Origin: Platycnemis pennipes
Lineage: Eukaryota > Arthropoda > Insecta > Odonata > Platycnemididae
DNA: 64,000 bases
Direction of reading: 5' to 3'
NCBI GenBank assembly: GCA_933228895.1
Contig: OW121854.1
Span: forward strand, 58,570,609-58,634,608
Shown here: positions 1-10,766 of the stretch, in pieces
Layout: each line of letters starts with the position of its first letter
How positions within the stretch are numbered: the stretch's first letter is position 1
The notes under the pieces: model-generated
Databases searched by the model: none
What the model saw: the letters and a program-made list of their open reading frames with translations, nothing else
What the model was told of the DNA's origin: nothing
Position numbers and translations under genes: made by a program

Positions 1-2
1 TG

Positions 3-1586
3 ACCACCCGTTATAAAAGGAAAGTAACCGAAGGCGTCAAAAAATGTGTCGAAGATCCAGAACTTAAGAAGAGATTGACCCCACAGGACCCAAAAACTCC
101 TTGCATATATGGCCTACCTAAGATCCATAAAGAAGGCATACCCCTGAGGCCCATTGTTAGCGCTATCGATGCACCTGCATACAAGCTAGCTAAACATTTA
201 GCAGGAGTTTTGCAGCCTAAGGTGGAAGAGGCCAGCTCATATGTGAGAGACTCGCAGCATTTCTTGAAGATCATCGAAAACATCCGGGTTAGTCCGAGTG
301 ATATTCTCGTCAGTTTTGACGTGGTATCACTTTTTACCAGCATTCCCTGTGACGAAGCGATCTGCATAATCGAAGAAGAATTCGGTAAAAACATCGCCAA
401 GTTGACAGAAATATGTTTGACCAGCACCTTTTTCCGGTGGAGGAACACATTTTACGAGCAGACGTCCGGAGCAGCTATGGGATCGCCTATCTCACCAGCG
501 ATAGCGAACATTTACATGACAAACTTCGAGATGAGATCACTTCAAAATGCGGTTAATAAGCCTAAAATTTGGTTGAGATACATTGACGACACTTTTATTA
601 TATGGACGCATGGCCGAAAGAAGCTAGATGAATTTTATTATTACTTAAATAGTATAAATGACAATATTGTTTTTACAATGGAAGTAGAAAAATATGGTAA
701 AATTCCGTTTTTGGACGTATTGGTACAAAACAGAAATGATGGAACGCTTGGACATGCGGTTTATAGAAAACCCTCTTCCACCAATCGGTACCTCAGGGCA
801 AATTCACACCATCATCCCGCACAGCTTAATGCGGTACTCAACACCGTAATTCAGCATTCCTGCAGAATTAGTGACGAGACCAACTTCCCGGCCGAAAGAC
901 AGAAAGTGGAAGCTATTCTACAGAAAAACGGATATGACAAGAGATCCATCTCCAAAACATTTTTCAAAATCATGAACAAGAACGAGGACGGCCCAAAAGA
1001 AGAAAATTGGACTCCGGACGCAGACAACCTTGCACCCAAGAGAGCCTTCCTTCCTTATGTACGAGGCGTAACGGATAGAATAGGAAACATCCTCCGCAAA
1101 CATGACATCAAACCTGTGTTCAAGCCACAATTAAAAATCAGAAACTATCTGAGGAGTGTGAAGGATTCAACACCATTTCAAGTGGAAGGAGTGTATGAGA
1201 TACCATGCAAAACTTGCGGGAAGAAATATATCGGCGAAACCGGACGCTCCGTTAAAACCCGCTTACAAAAACACGAGCGGGCTATTCGACTGGGACAACC
1301 CTTAAAATCAGCAGTAGCGGAACATGCAGCCTCGGGACACGCGATTGACCTCAAAGAAACCAAGATAATCGCCAAAGTGAAAAACTTCAAACCCTGGCTG
1401 ATCCGCGAAGCTTTGGAAATAAGGAAATGCCAGCAAAATTATAATAGGGACTGTGGCCTCCAAGTCAGCCACACGTGGGACCCAGCTTTGAACCAAAATA
1501 AAAATACAATGACTACTCCTTCCACGCCCCCCCCTTCCCATTATTTCAAAATTTATGAATGTAGTAGCACTGTAAAAGTCCCGTAG
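3..1586 (+). CDS. Penelope-like retroelement protein: reverse transcriptase + GIY-YIG endonuclease (5'-partial)
   Basis: The frame is open from the third base of the window, so the N-terminus lies outside. The visible 527 residues end at a TAG. The reverse transcriptase copies the element RNA and the endonuclease nicks the target for priming. RT landmarks: LPKIHK near residue 38-43; motif A FDVVSLFTSIP (about 105-115); motif B GAAMGSPISPAIANIYM (about 156-172); motif C YIDD (193-196), the catalytic aspartates; motif D IPFLDVLV (about 234-241). A linker follows, then GVYEIPC (about 396) and KKYIGETGRS (about 407-416) of a GIY-YIG nuclease, with a CxxC pair (402-405) between the GVY and YIG motifs as in endonuclease-bearing PLEs, and a late REALEI segment that could hold the catalytic Glu. 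There is no internal stop or frameshift, so this copy may be young or complete. The TTG at 75 is an internal Leu codon, not a start. Family assignment is confident; the exact clade is not. Confidence 0.93.
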   Translation, partial: TTRYKRKVTEGVKKCVEDPELKKRLTPQDPKTPCIYGLPKIHKEGIPLRPIVSAIDAPAYKLAKHLAGVLQPKVEEASSYVRDSQHFLKIIENIRVSPSDILVSFDVVSLFTSIPCDEAICIIEEEFGKNIAKLTEICLTSTFFRWRNTFYEQTSGAAMGSPISPAIANIYMTNFEMRSLQNAVNKPKIWLRYIDDTFIIWTHGRKKLDEFYYYLNSINDNIVFTMEVEKYGKIPFLDVLVQNRNDGTLGHAVYRKPSSTNRYLRANSHHHPAQLNAVLNTVIQHSCRISDETNFPAERQKVEAILQKNGYDKRSISKTFFKIMNKNEDGPKEENWTPDADNLAPKRAFLPYVRGVTDRIGNILRKHDIKPVFKPQLKIRNYLRSVKDSTPFQVEGVYEIPCKTCGKKYIGETGRSVKTRLQKHERAIRLGQPLKSAVAEHAASGHAIDLKETKIIAKVKNFKPWLIREALEIRKCQQNYNRDCGLQVSHTWDPALNQNKNTMTTPSTPPPSHYFKIYECSSTVKVP

Positions 1587-1607
1587 GGTCAAATTGACCC
1601 ATACGGG
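1580..1607. repeat. 28-bp near-perfect inverted repeat at PLE 1 3' end
   Basis: The arms CCCGTA-GGGTCAA and TTGACCC-ATACGGG pair around a one-base centre with one irregular base. The hairpin overlaps the PLE stop codon (TAG 1584-1586). It could be a 3'-terminal RNA structure of the retroelement, or the edge of an unrelated small inverted-repeat element. Only the dyad itself is directly seen. Confidence 0.7.
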
Positions 1608-1749
1608 CCTCAAGTGTGTTAATTCACCATCTGGTGTTTTTCTGAAGGAAGGAATTGAGGAATCTTTGAGGAAGGATTGCACTGTAAAAACGGAAACTGG
1701 ATGAATTGGTAGTAACAGGAGATGCCTTGCCATTAGATATAACATTAGT

Positions 1750-2225
1750 CATCTCCTCTGCTGTGTAGGTTTCTTAGTCAAGACTCTTAAAGCTTCTCAA
1801 AAAAAACCTTTTTGGATTTTCTGGATTCTTTTCTTTGGAAAAAACTGTCTTTGAAATGAGTGTGTAGAAGTGTGGCCTTTGCTTAATTTGGCAAAGTTTC
1901 AATGCCATGGAACTATTTACACAAGTTGTGTAACGAAGATTTTCTAAGGGATTTAAATGGGGTTGTACAGTGGCAATTCGTCGAACTGATATTTACAATG
2001 GAACTGCGAATTAAGGGGATGAAATTGGCAATAGACATTATGGAACTCTCATCACTCATTTCAAGTGTTGCAGATCGGAAGAGCCTCAGGATAGGCACAA
2101 TATTCTCTAAGAGCTCCCATTCTTGACGATTTGGTAGGCCAGTAATATTGAAATTGGGTCCAAGCAAAGAGAACATGTTCAAAATTTTCATCCAAATGCA
2201 TGGAACTGATGACAGACTTCCAAAA
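1750..2225 (-). pseudogene. hAT-superfamily (ZBED-like) transposase remnant
   Basis: Read on the minus strand, one frame is open from about 2191 to 1913 and contains RQEWELLENIVPILRLF, then SATLEMSDESS and an IANFIPLIRS segment. This matches the conserved middle part of hAT/ZBED transposases. After an in-frame TAG (1913-1915) the same frame continues with AKATLLHTHFKDSFFQ, resembling the family's ATLLDPRFK motif, followed by further stops. Only the part between the RNase H-like core and the C-terminal dimerisation region is recognisable. No inverted ends were found. It is a dead fragment and bears no visible relation to the hAT element at 22.8 kb beyond superfamily. Confidence 0.65.
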
Positions 2226-2405
2226 AAGTGAGCGTCTTATTCTGCTTTTTTGAGAGTGATTTGATTTGAGCTTTTTGGATTGGAGTGTTGTGATTGTGGT
2301 AAAGAAGAAACTGACGTATTAATGAAGCCCTTAGTCCCTCATTGTACATGTATTGTATTGTACTTATTGAGTGCATAGAAAAGATGAATTTATGTATGAA
2401 CCTAA

Positions 2406-2469
2406 TGCATAAATTGCATTTGATTTATGCAAACAAATTTGTTTTCATAAATTAAATGCAATTTATGCA
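2406..2469. repeat. 64-bp snap-back palindrome
   Basis: Two arms of about 31 bp, beginning TGCATAAATTGCATTT and ending at the mirrored TGCA, are reverse complements with about two mismatches and almost no loop. This would fold as a long hairpin. It may be a minimal palindromic MITE or a collapsed pair of transposon ends lying upstream of the galactokinase exon. No coding content. Confidence 0.8.
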
Positions 2470-2829
2470 CGACTTCTAAACTAAAAATTGTCGCTGCTTA
2501 TTCACATTTGTCTGTAGCAGCCATTTTCATTGTTTACTATTTTCTCATATTTTGTTGGTTAATCTGTTTTGGGCCAAATGCTGTGCTGTGGGACACCTCA
2601 TTTCGGTTTTATCTAAATAATTAGATGGATTGTTATGAACCAAATTAATGATATAGAAATTTGATGAGAATCACTGGCTTAAGAGTTTGTGTTACTAAGA
2701 TACTAAGATGTGCAATAGTTTTTTTTGGATTCATTCTCATTATTTGAATTCATGTTTAAAATTATGTGATTACCACACTCATGTCGAGGGAATTTATTGT
2801 ACTTCATACAAATTATTGTTTCTTATTAG

Positions 2830-3015
2830 GTCACTGGAATATAAGACTGTGCCAATGGATGACTCTAGTCTCTCAGTCTGCATTATTAATTCAAATGTGC
2901 GCCATCAGTTATCTAGCAGTGAATATCCTGTTCGTCGGCAACAGTGTGAAGATGCATGCAAGGCTCTCAATAAGAAGACACTACGTGATGCCACGATGGA
3001 TGAGCTAAAATGCAA
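2830..3015 (+). CDS. Galactokinase (GALK1-type) internal exon
   Basis: Galactokinase phosphorylates galactose at C1 in the Leloir pathway in the cytosol. The exon translates to SLEYKTVPMDDSSLSVCIINSN, then VRHQLSSSEYPVRRQQCEDA and KALNKKTLRDATMDELK. It aligns without gaps to the animal galactokinase segment around the N-S-N-V-R-H and S-S-E-Y-P-V-R-R motifs. A pyrimidine-rich TTTCTTATTAG acceptor ends at 2829. A GTATCT donor at 3016 is the best fit but not certain. With these borders the exon is 186 nt, 62 codons, with matching phase at both ends. The ATP-binding GRVNLIGEHTDY-like and C-terminal GGGFGG-like segments were not found in the window, so neighbouring exons are distant, missing, or this is an orphan copy. 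The upstream ATG-less extension of the open frame is intronic. Confidence 0.85.
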
Positions 3016-4307
3016 GTATCTAAACCTTCAGGACAAAATCCAAGTTATAATTTATGTGAAACTGCTATCATTTTTTAAAAACGTTATTTCAATTTATTAA
3101 ATTGTCATAATCATCACTATTAAATCTGTGCAAAACGTACTGTTTCATATTCAACCCACCTCCTCTTTATAAAATGATCGTTTTTTGTTGGGTTGTTTAA
3201 ATGAAAAAGGAAAGTTTGTATACAAAATCAGAAAAAAAGTTTGTATTAATAATAGAGATGAGTCAATACCAAAATTTACCGATACAGATTCAGATTCCTG
3301 GAAAATTGATTCTCGATGCCGATACCATTGAACTATACATGTATACCTAGTTTTCCTATACATTATTTTAAGAATGGTCCATTCAGATTTTTGTCTTATT
3401 TTGGATCTTTGTCTTGATTTCAAATCCTTAGTTTCAGATAATGGATTCTGAATTTCATTTCTTTTTTAATCCTACATTTTAGATCTATACAGAAAAACAG
3501 CAACAATTGTATTCCCAAAGAACAGTAAATTTATAGTAGAAAAAATAAACTTCCTATCATCTGTGTGGATAACATTTTCCTCTATCAAGATATGGATGCA
3601 ATAACTATATGTTATTACTTCTGACAAAGTTCACTTTCCTTATCACATACTCATCAAACGATACATTTTTGAAACCTGTACATCTATTCTTTTGTGTAGT
3701 TAAGAGGAACATTCATTATTTCAAAGTTCATTTTTATTAATATTGGAATTATTTTCCAAAATATAAGATCCTAGTGATGCCATATTGTATCACCCTATAT
3801 CCAGAGGGGTATGAATGTAAGTATATAAAAAAGACTTCAGAGCCTATCACATGCCAAGAATAATATTATATAGAATATTAAATAATCAACAAAATCAAAA
3901 ACTTAAATTTAATTCAGTGCAAATGGGTTTACATTAACTTGGGTTGCTGTTGTTTATCAAATTCTTGATTGCTTTCGAATTCTTTTTTAGAAACAAAAAC
4001 TTTTAATGCGGTAGGGTATTCCAACTATGGAATATTTGGGGATTCAATTTGAAAGATGATAAAATTATTATGGAATATTTCAAGCTGCTAAACTAGTAAT
4101 TTTGCGATGTCTTATAATAGTAAATTTTAAAAGGAAATTTGAGAATTTTATACTCCTAAGGAGAGGTTGTGTTACTCAGATCATGAAATGAGAGCAGGCT
4201 TTTTTTCATGCCACTAGAAGAAAAATATAGAAATATGTATTGGCTTTTTTCTCCTTTATTTGTAAGAAAATGACATGCAGGGACCTGCATTCACCAAACT
4301 CAGGTAA
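3016..4307. other. Non-coding, probably intronic
   Basis: AT-rich DNA following the galactokinase exon. Short open frames here are low-complexity and match nothing I recognise. A TAGAGATGAGTCAATACC stretch near 3254 resembles the end of a hAT-type element, but no matching right end was seen. Confidence 0.5.
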
Positions 4308-4372
4308 GCGGACAATAGCAGAGTGGGGTAGTGTATTGCAGATAGTGAAGTTCGATTCTTATTACTGTTTAA
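4308..4372 (+). repeat. tRNA-like module (SINE head or tRNA relic)
   Basis: TAGCAGAGTGG at 4316-4326 matches the RNA polymerase III A-box consensus, and AGTTCGATTCT at 4349-4359 is close to the B-box, with tRNA-like spacing. The sequence does not fold into a convincing complete cloverleaf by eye, so it is annotated as tRNA-derived rather than as a functional tRNA. Confidence 0.4.
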
Positions 4373-4705
4373 AATATTTCTCTCAGCCATTGAATTAAAA
4401 ACTTTATCATAATTAATTTCCAACCCTTGTAAGTATGTGGATACTGACTTTTTTTGTACTTTTGTTGCTTAAACTAGATTACAATGAATTCTTATGTGAT
4501 ACATTTGCAAAAGTTAACATATTGTTTCCACAGTTTTAATTATGCAATAAAATATTTTTCCAATCACTTTTACTGATGCCAAATTTAATTATTTTTGTTT
4601 AATTTTTACTTATCAGAATTTTCATATAAATATATAAACTTATTTCTTTAACTGTCTGCTTGCCTTACCCTAGGAATACTTACAGCATGGATGGTATTAC
4701 TAGGC

Positions 4706-4776
4706 AGTGTTAAGGATCGAACTCGCGAGTGGCATTACACTAGCTCTCATTTTTAACAACTACACTATCATATAGG
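4706..4776 (-). repeat. tRNA-like module (SINE head or tRNA relic), reverse
   Basis: On the minus strand GATAGTGTAGTTGTT (4769-4755) resembles an A-box and GAGTTCGATCC (4724-4714) a B-box, in the right order and distance. It is similar in style to the module at 4.3 kb but diverged. A tRNA-derived SINE is the simplest reading. Confidence 0.4.
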
Positions 4777-5160
4777 TTCATACAAGTCTGGCGCAAAATG
4801 TAGGCAAGACATTTATTTCTTTATTTCATTCTAATAGCACGGAAAAAAATTTTCAACTTATTTCGTAACCCAAGTTACAAATCCTCTCCTTGTCAGTATC
4901 TACCGGCAGTATTCTGTTATTACCAATTAAAAATTACCAATCCAGATACGAATTTAGTCTTAAGATCTGATTTCAGTAGTGAATGAAATGAAAGCTCCGC
5001 GAGTCTTAGGATCCGACCTGACCATCCCTTATTTTTTAATGATACATTCTTAAATCTAACTTAAATAAAAGCATATAAAAGTGAGTATTAGATGGAAGGG
5101 TTCTGAATTGAATGATATAATTTTCAATGCAACGACTGAAACAAAATATGAAACTGAAAT

Positions 5161-5215
5161 GGGGTTCGAACTTCCTTTAGGGCACTAGCTGTAGATTTCC
5201 ACCTGATGCCAGTGA
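5161..5215 (-). repeat. tRNA-like module (SINE head or tRNA relic), reverse
   Basis: On the minus strand TGGCATCAGGTGG (5211-5199) fits an A-box with one extra base and GGAAGTTCGAACCCC (5175-5161) fits a B-box. This is the third such module within 1 kb, suggesting a SINE-rich patch rather than real tRNA genes. Confidence 0.38.
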
Positions 5216-8200
5216 ATGTAGGCTACCCACGTGGCTTTCTATGTATTTTTTCCCACGATACCGGGGTAATGGGGCAAAATATGTATCTTTATTTTGCTTC
5301 TAGTTCTAGTAGCTATAGGTCAAGGAAGGTGATGCGAGTGTCAAATGGTGTGTTACCGAGTCTGCAGATGGTTTAGTAGCATAGTAGTCTAGTAAATAAC
5401 TCAGTAAATAATATTATAAATTTTTAAATTTCCCTTTTTGTCTTTGATTTTTTCACAATTCAGATTCGTATAGTCCTTGACTGTTCGTTTCCATCTTAGT
5501 TCTATCATTTTTTGCATTCTGTCGACAGGCTAACTACAAAATGGAGTAAATGAAAAAAATGAAATGGGCAGAGAGCATACTTGCCATAGAAGTGTAAAAT
5601 ATAAAACTAATAATTAATCCTAACCTACTGTACATGGTGTCTTCCTTTTGTGTATGTGTAATTCAATGTGGTTTATGCATTTGATGTTTTTCATTACACC
5701 TAGTACCATTGAAGTCTATCTACTATGGTGATAACTTGTCCTATCTAGCTGAAATTCCTAACAATGACATTACTTGAGAATATTCCCTGCCAATGGCAGA
5801 TTAGCTAATAACTCTTGTCTACTGCTTTGCTCCATACATATTTCCTTTACTCAACACTATACTTCTTTCAATTAGGTACCCTTACCAATACAGAGGCCAC
5901 AGATTTAAATTTATTACCACTAATTCATCACTGAATATGTCTCACACTGAGGTGACAGTATCAGGTTACAATGAAATCCAATGAAGTAATAAATACACTT
6001 TCTTATATCTTTATTAAATACAACAAAATGTTGACATACAATTACATTCAATGAAGTTCATATTATTTTTACCAGCAGAGTTTTAAGTAACTGTTTAACA
6101 GATTCAAAGAATGATTGTTTTATAGCATCTAGTCAACAATGTCAATCACAAGAATAGATTACACCACAGGTTCACCAACTGCATTGGCCAGGAGAAAGTC
6201 ATCCACCAGAAAAATGCTCATAGTAATTGCAGATTGCTTTCCATGAACTTACACTTTCAGAGAACTAATCTGGATTCATGTCTGAAATAATAATTTCACT
6301 CTTGCAATGACTGTCTCCTGTTTCACCCCCACGCCACGTTGAGGCCGCAGTTTGGATTTGAGGGGGGAGCATGCACTAATACTACTAACTACATGCACTA
6401 ACAACCATGTACTACGAATCAATTTAGAAAAGTAAAACCATAAAGACCAATACTACTCTACCAATAAAAAATACATCTACCAATAATCTACTGCATGCAT
6501 GCTATGCACTCTCACACTAATTTTCATTCACGCAACATAAAATGTTCTGTCATACCATTCTCAAGTTCATTCTACGTTCACAGTTCACTGTTCACTCATT
6601 GGTGTCTGTAGCCTACCTTTCTACTACCTAAGATGCCGGCCGGCTTATGTCTATCGTCAACTGAGAAACTCATTCTACACACTACGGAGCTCCGTAACAC
6701 ACTACTTCCTACCAACTACCTAAAAGTTCACATCTCATATGTTCAGTAGCACGTGCCTACCAACTACCTATACAGCCAGCAACTGCAGACTTAAACCGGT
6801 GTAAATAGCACACGCACAAGTTTACTTTTGTTGCACTAATTGTTCATCCCCAGGTTTGGAGGAGACCATTGTCCACTCCTTCACTGCACCTCCGAGTAGT
6901 GTAATATGTTGCTCTGCAAGCTCTCTCCGTAGTCCACTCCTGCTCCAAATGCTATGTAATCCTTCTCAGAGCCTAAAGACCTACTTACGGTTAAAACATT
7001 GTTCCAGAATGTTATAGATACAATTACATGCAGGAATCAAGATGCAAACAGTCAATGTGTCTAGAGTATACTTCATAAGAGTTACCAGTAGTGCCTTATA
7101 TTGTGAAAAGATCTTCAGTTGAGTTAAGTTAAGCTGAGGTGTGAATATTGCCAACAGTAGCAGAATATATTAAGTCAGATAAATTTTATTTCAATACCCA
7201 CTTGGAATGACAACCACTTCATTATGTGGTCCGTAGCTCGGCCTGGCACAGACCGCAGCAATGAACATGGTTCACACTACATGTTTTGAGTTGCCAGTTT
7301 AAGAAGTGAATCAAAAACATTTGATTTTGGGTGACATAGAAATCAAGTGCCAGGAGAGTATGAATATTTTCATATTAATGGATTTGCAGCAGTTGATGTT
7401 GACCCTTTGACTGAATAAGTATCAAAGAGAAAATGAAAAATTCCAAGGAATATTGGTAGAATGAGAAAACTGTTGTAAACTCTTGGAAGAAGACAACAAG
7501 TTGGGTACATCATGAAATATAATGATCTTTTGAAGACATTTGTTGAGGGACATGTGAACAAGAAGAATGTGTTCTTTAATGGGATGAATATTGCAATAGA
7601 CTAGTATGCAGAAGACTAAAATTACGATGACGTACAAAGAGGTTGGAAAATAGGACATTTAGTAGAGTGCATTCTCTCAAAACAATCATCCAATAGTCAC
7701 TTTGATGATCAATCCCTTGTGGAACATTCATTAGAACTATATTGTTCTACACTTAAAAGGTTTGAATATGGAATCTCTCAATAGATATCCATTGAATTCC
7801 CTGAAATATACCTAATTTGTTCTTGGGGTGAAACAGCCACTATTTGCAAGTAGTCCACAGGTGTGCCTTAGTAATTCACCTGCAAGATGGCAGGTCTGTC
7901 TGGCAATCATTTTTTATAAACAATGTTTGTTTACAGTCAACACTTCAGCATTATTCACAATTGATATGGAATATAGTTATGATTGCTAACTACTTGAATA
8001 AACTGGGAATGATAACAAATTGAATATTAGGAATAATAGGGGCAAGATAGATTCATTCCGGTGGCTATTCTATTTATGTGGGAACTTTTTTCTAGCCTTT
8101 CCATTACTCCTTAATTTAATGAGCCTGATGTGGAAGAGAGGAAGCCAGATTAGAAGGATAGCAGTGGTCAAAGAATCAGTAAAGTTTAATTACCTTTGGC

Positions 8201-9100
8201 TTTAAGTGATCTTTCAAGTTTGTTGGATAATTTGGGAGCAGCTGTCTGCAAAGAGGAAGAAATTGTTTCTTTGTGGCATCATATTAAACAAATTGATGGA
8301 CATTCGAAACATTGAGTAATTTATGTGAAAGCCTGCTATATTTGTAGACAGAAGAAGAGTGAAGCTGCTAAGGTAATTTACTTTGCTGGACGGAACAAGG
8401 AAAATATGTTCAACTTACCTGATAACTTTTATCAAAGTGAAGCTGGGCAGTTAATTTTATCCATCTTTTCGTGAATGTACTACCTGAAATCTCAGCTGAA
8501 TTGTTATTAGTGTAGATGGTGTGGAAGGTAAGATTGCCAATGCAATGCAGCATCATTTCAGTGCAATATTTTATCATTCTCTCCGAACAGAATTGCAAAT
8601 TTTAAATAATCATTTACTCTGTTTACAACAATAGTCTAACTGCACAGCCCACAACCCATTTATTTTGTTTGTGTCAAGTGATGTAGTGACCATTGTGACT
8701 TTGTAAGAATACCTATCCATTATTGCAATGAGTAATAGTGGCGATCTAAGTTCGCATATGAAATAGCATAAGATGCTCAGATATATTTACAACTACTTAC
8801 CTTATTGTGTGGTGAGGCATATCATGAGCAGCAAGTCAGCCCCTGGGCAGTGTCATTGGCATTCCCTCCGAAATAGAAAAATATGCCCATCTGAAATGGA
8901 ATGAGATAAATTTAAATGTAATGCAAGATTTTAGATTAACATTACAATCAAACTGTACAATGAGTCAAGTTATATCTTAAATTAATCTAGTGAAAACACA
9001 GGATATCTAATGGAAATATATATCTAAATGAAAATGCCCTCAGAGAAAATATGTAATATCATAAATCATTTGAAAAACATTCATTCAGTTAGTTTCTGCT
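5216..9100. other. No recognised gene
   Basis: AT-rich sequence with only short open frames. The stretch 7370-8460 gives broken reading frames with a possible Cys-rich peptide (KACYICRQKK near 8330) that might be decayed transposase, but no family motif is clear enough to name. The rest shows no conserved protein, RNA gene or long repeat that I can identify. Confidence 0.45.
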
Positions 9101-9352
9101 CCACATAGCATGCAAGATTGCAGCAAGTTTGGTTGAGGCTGGCGTACGGCTCGCCAAGATTGGCAATCTAGATGCAAGCCTGCTACAAGTTAGCCAATAT
9201 TGACACGATCCGTGCAAGTTACACTCAACTTGCATGAAGTGTGCCAACCTTGGTAACTTTGCTGATGGACTCTGGCAACATTGGTAGCAATAGTGCAAGG
9301 CCCAAGGCAATTGCAACTATAGGGTTCCTACTAACCCACATAGCACAAGTAC

Positions 9353-9510
9353 ATCTCAGATACATCTCAGAGACGTCTCAAATGTCTCATGTTACCTCTC
9401 AGAGGCATCTCCAAAGTAGCCCGAACGTCTCAGAGAGAGCTCTATGTCCTCTTGTTAGACGTCTCAGATACATCTCGAAACGTCTGAGACATCTCTCAGA
9501 GATTTCAAAA
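9353..9510. repeat. Left subterminal array of the inner element
   Basis: At least eight variants of TCTCAGA(G/T)(A/G)C(G/A)TCTC occur in both orientations, many containing the palindromic core GACGTC. Likely transposase-binding sites. Confidence 0.6.
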
Positions 9511-10564
9511 GTTTTTACTGAGCTGTACGTCCTCTTTTTAGGCGTCTTGGAGATACTCTGGCGAAAATAATGTGGAAGGATGGATAGTCAAACGAATTTG
9601 GCTAATACAAAAATACTCTATAATACCTTGCACGGGCGCACCTAGCACAAAGATAGAAAAAAATTAGCGTTTTCATTATGAGTTTAAGTTAAGAGCGGAG
9701 GGATATCATCTTTGTCATTTAATTATGACTACGTACACTCTCATTCTAATTGGCCTACCATTCTACTTTAGACGACCTGAAGTCCTACTTCATACGACCA
9801 CTGAATTTTGCTTCCGCATTAAGGGTACAAGTTCAGAGGCCATGTATATACAGCTTTCGGCTAGCATTAATTTGCTTGTGATAATTAACTTTTAAAATTA
9901 GATTAGACTTGATAGATTTATACACACTTAAGTTGCATGAAACATTTATCAAAATCCATCATATTCCACTTAAATGGTGTGTTTGTCTGCAACGATTTGT
10001 AGAGAGGATCTAACACCATTGATCTTTCTGGCTAGAATTTGGCAATATGCTTTACTATGCCAATAAATGCCTTCACTTCCGATGCGTTACTCAACCATAG
10101 CGCTAATTTTATCGCTGTCTTTATACAACACTGTCTCGCCTGACAAGAGTATGGAATACTTTATTTTAATGTGGAAACATACCTAAAGATTTTTTCGGAT
10201 TTAGAATAAAGCCCGATTAAGTTTTAGTCTGATGAAAACTCCACCAAAATTAGAGTATAACGGCTCTTTTTCCAGTGACCATTTTTCCAGTAACAGTCTA
10301 ATTAAATGATGTACTAATATCTAATGCGATATCAATATAAAATTGTGCAAGCTTTTACCCATCCTCTCCCAATTTATCTACGAAAAGGGGTCTTCTTGAA
10401 AAAGCGTACGTCTTACTGCATGCACAATCTTGCTAGTTTTTTCATAATTATTTCGGATGGTATTATTGATAGTTGCTAAATGCACCATTGATAAATCTTT
10501 TGTGCAACAAAACAATGGAAGATTTTAAAAGGTGGTAATATCAGATAACTAAAGCGGTGCATAT

Positions 10565-10766
10565 GAAATATCTCGGATTTCTCTCAGAGACGTTTTGGAT
10601 AGCTGCGCATGAGACCACTGCATTGGTCTCGCGGGTACCTCTCAGAGACGTTTCGGATAGCTACGCATGAGACCACTGCAGTAGTCTCGTGGGTACCTCT
10701 CAAAGACGTCTCTGAGATGTACCGAGATGTCAATGTCTCAAGAGACGTCAATGAGTCGTCTCAGAA
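10565..10766. repeat. Right subterminal array of the inner element
   Basis: It contains the same TCTCAGAGACGT-type motif as the left end. It also has a tandem duplication of about 70 bp running from CTCTCAGAGACGTTTCGG to GGTCTCGCGGGTAC, present twice at about 10573-10640 and 10640-10700 with few differences. Confidence 0.6.

Larger units (their letters stand above)
1..1610 (+). mobile_element. Penelope-like element 1, 3' part
   Basis: The element containing the RT/GIY-YIG frame. Its 5' end is off the window and the 3' boundary is uncertain. I place it just after the stop codon, at or shortly after the hairpin at 1580-1607, because downstream sequence soon becomes an unrelated minus-strand hAT remnant. 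No terminal repeat can be seen because only one end is present. Confidence 0.6.

Noticed and set aside
11..448. Minus-strand 145-codon frame opposite the PLE
   Set aside because: It is the antisense shadow of the conserved RT frame.
4308..5215. Functional tRNA genes
   Set aside because: Only A- and B-box-like words are present; acceptor and anticodon stems do not pair convincingly.
6160..6260. Minus-strand peptide SIFLVDDFLLANAVGEPVV as a terminal exon near a TTTATT (reverse AATAAA) site
   Set aside because: A stop and a better GTAAGT donor lie directly upstream in the wrong arrangement, and the peptide matches nothing known.
7370..7658. Minus-strand frames at 7.4-7.7 kb as genes
   Set aside because: Short, low-complexity, no recognisable motif and no splice context; AT-rich chance frames.
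7900..8460. piggyBac-like transposase remnant
   Set aside because: A Cys-rich KACYICRQKK and a Trp/Leu-rich stretch hint at a transposon C-terminus, but frames are broken and no diagnostic Asp motif can be placed.
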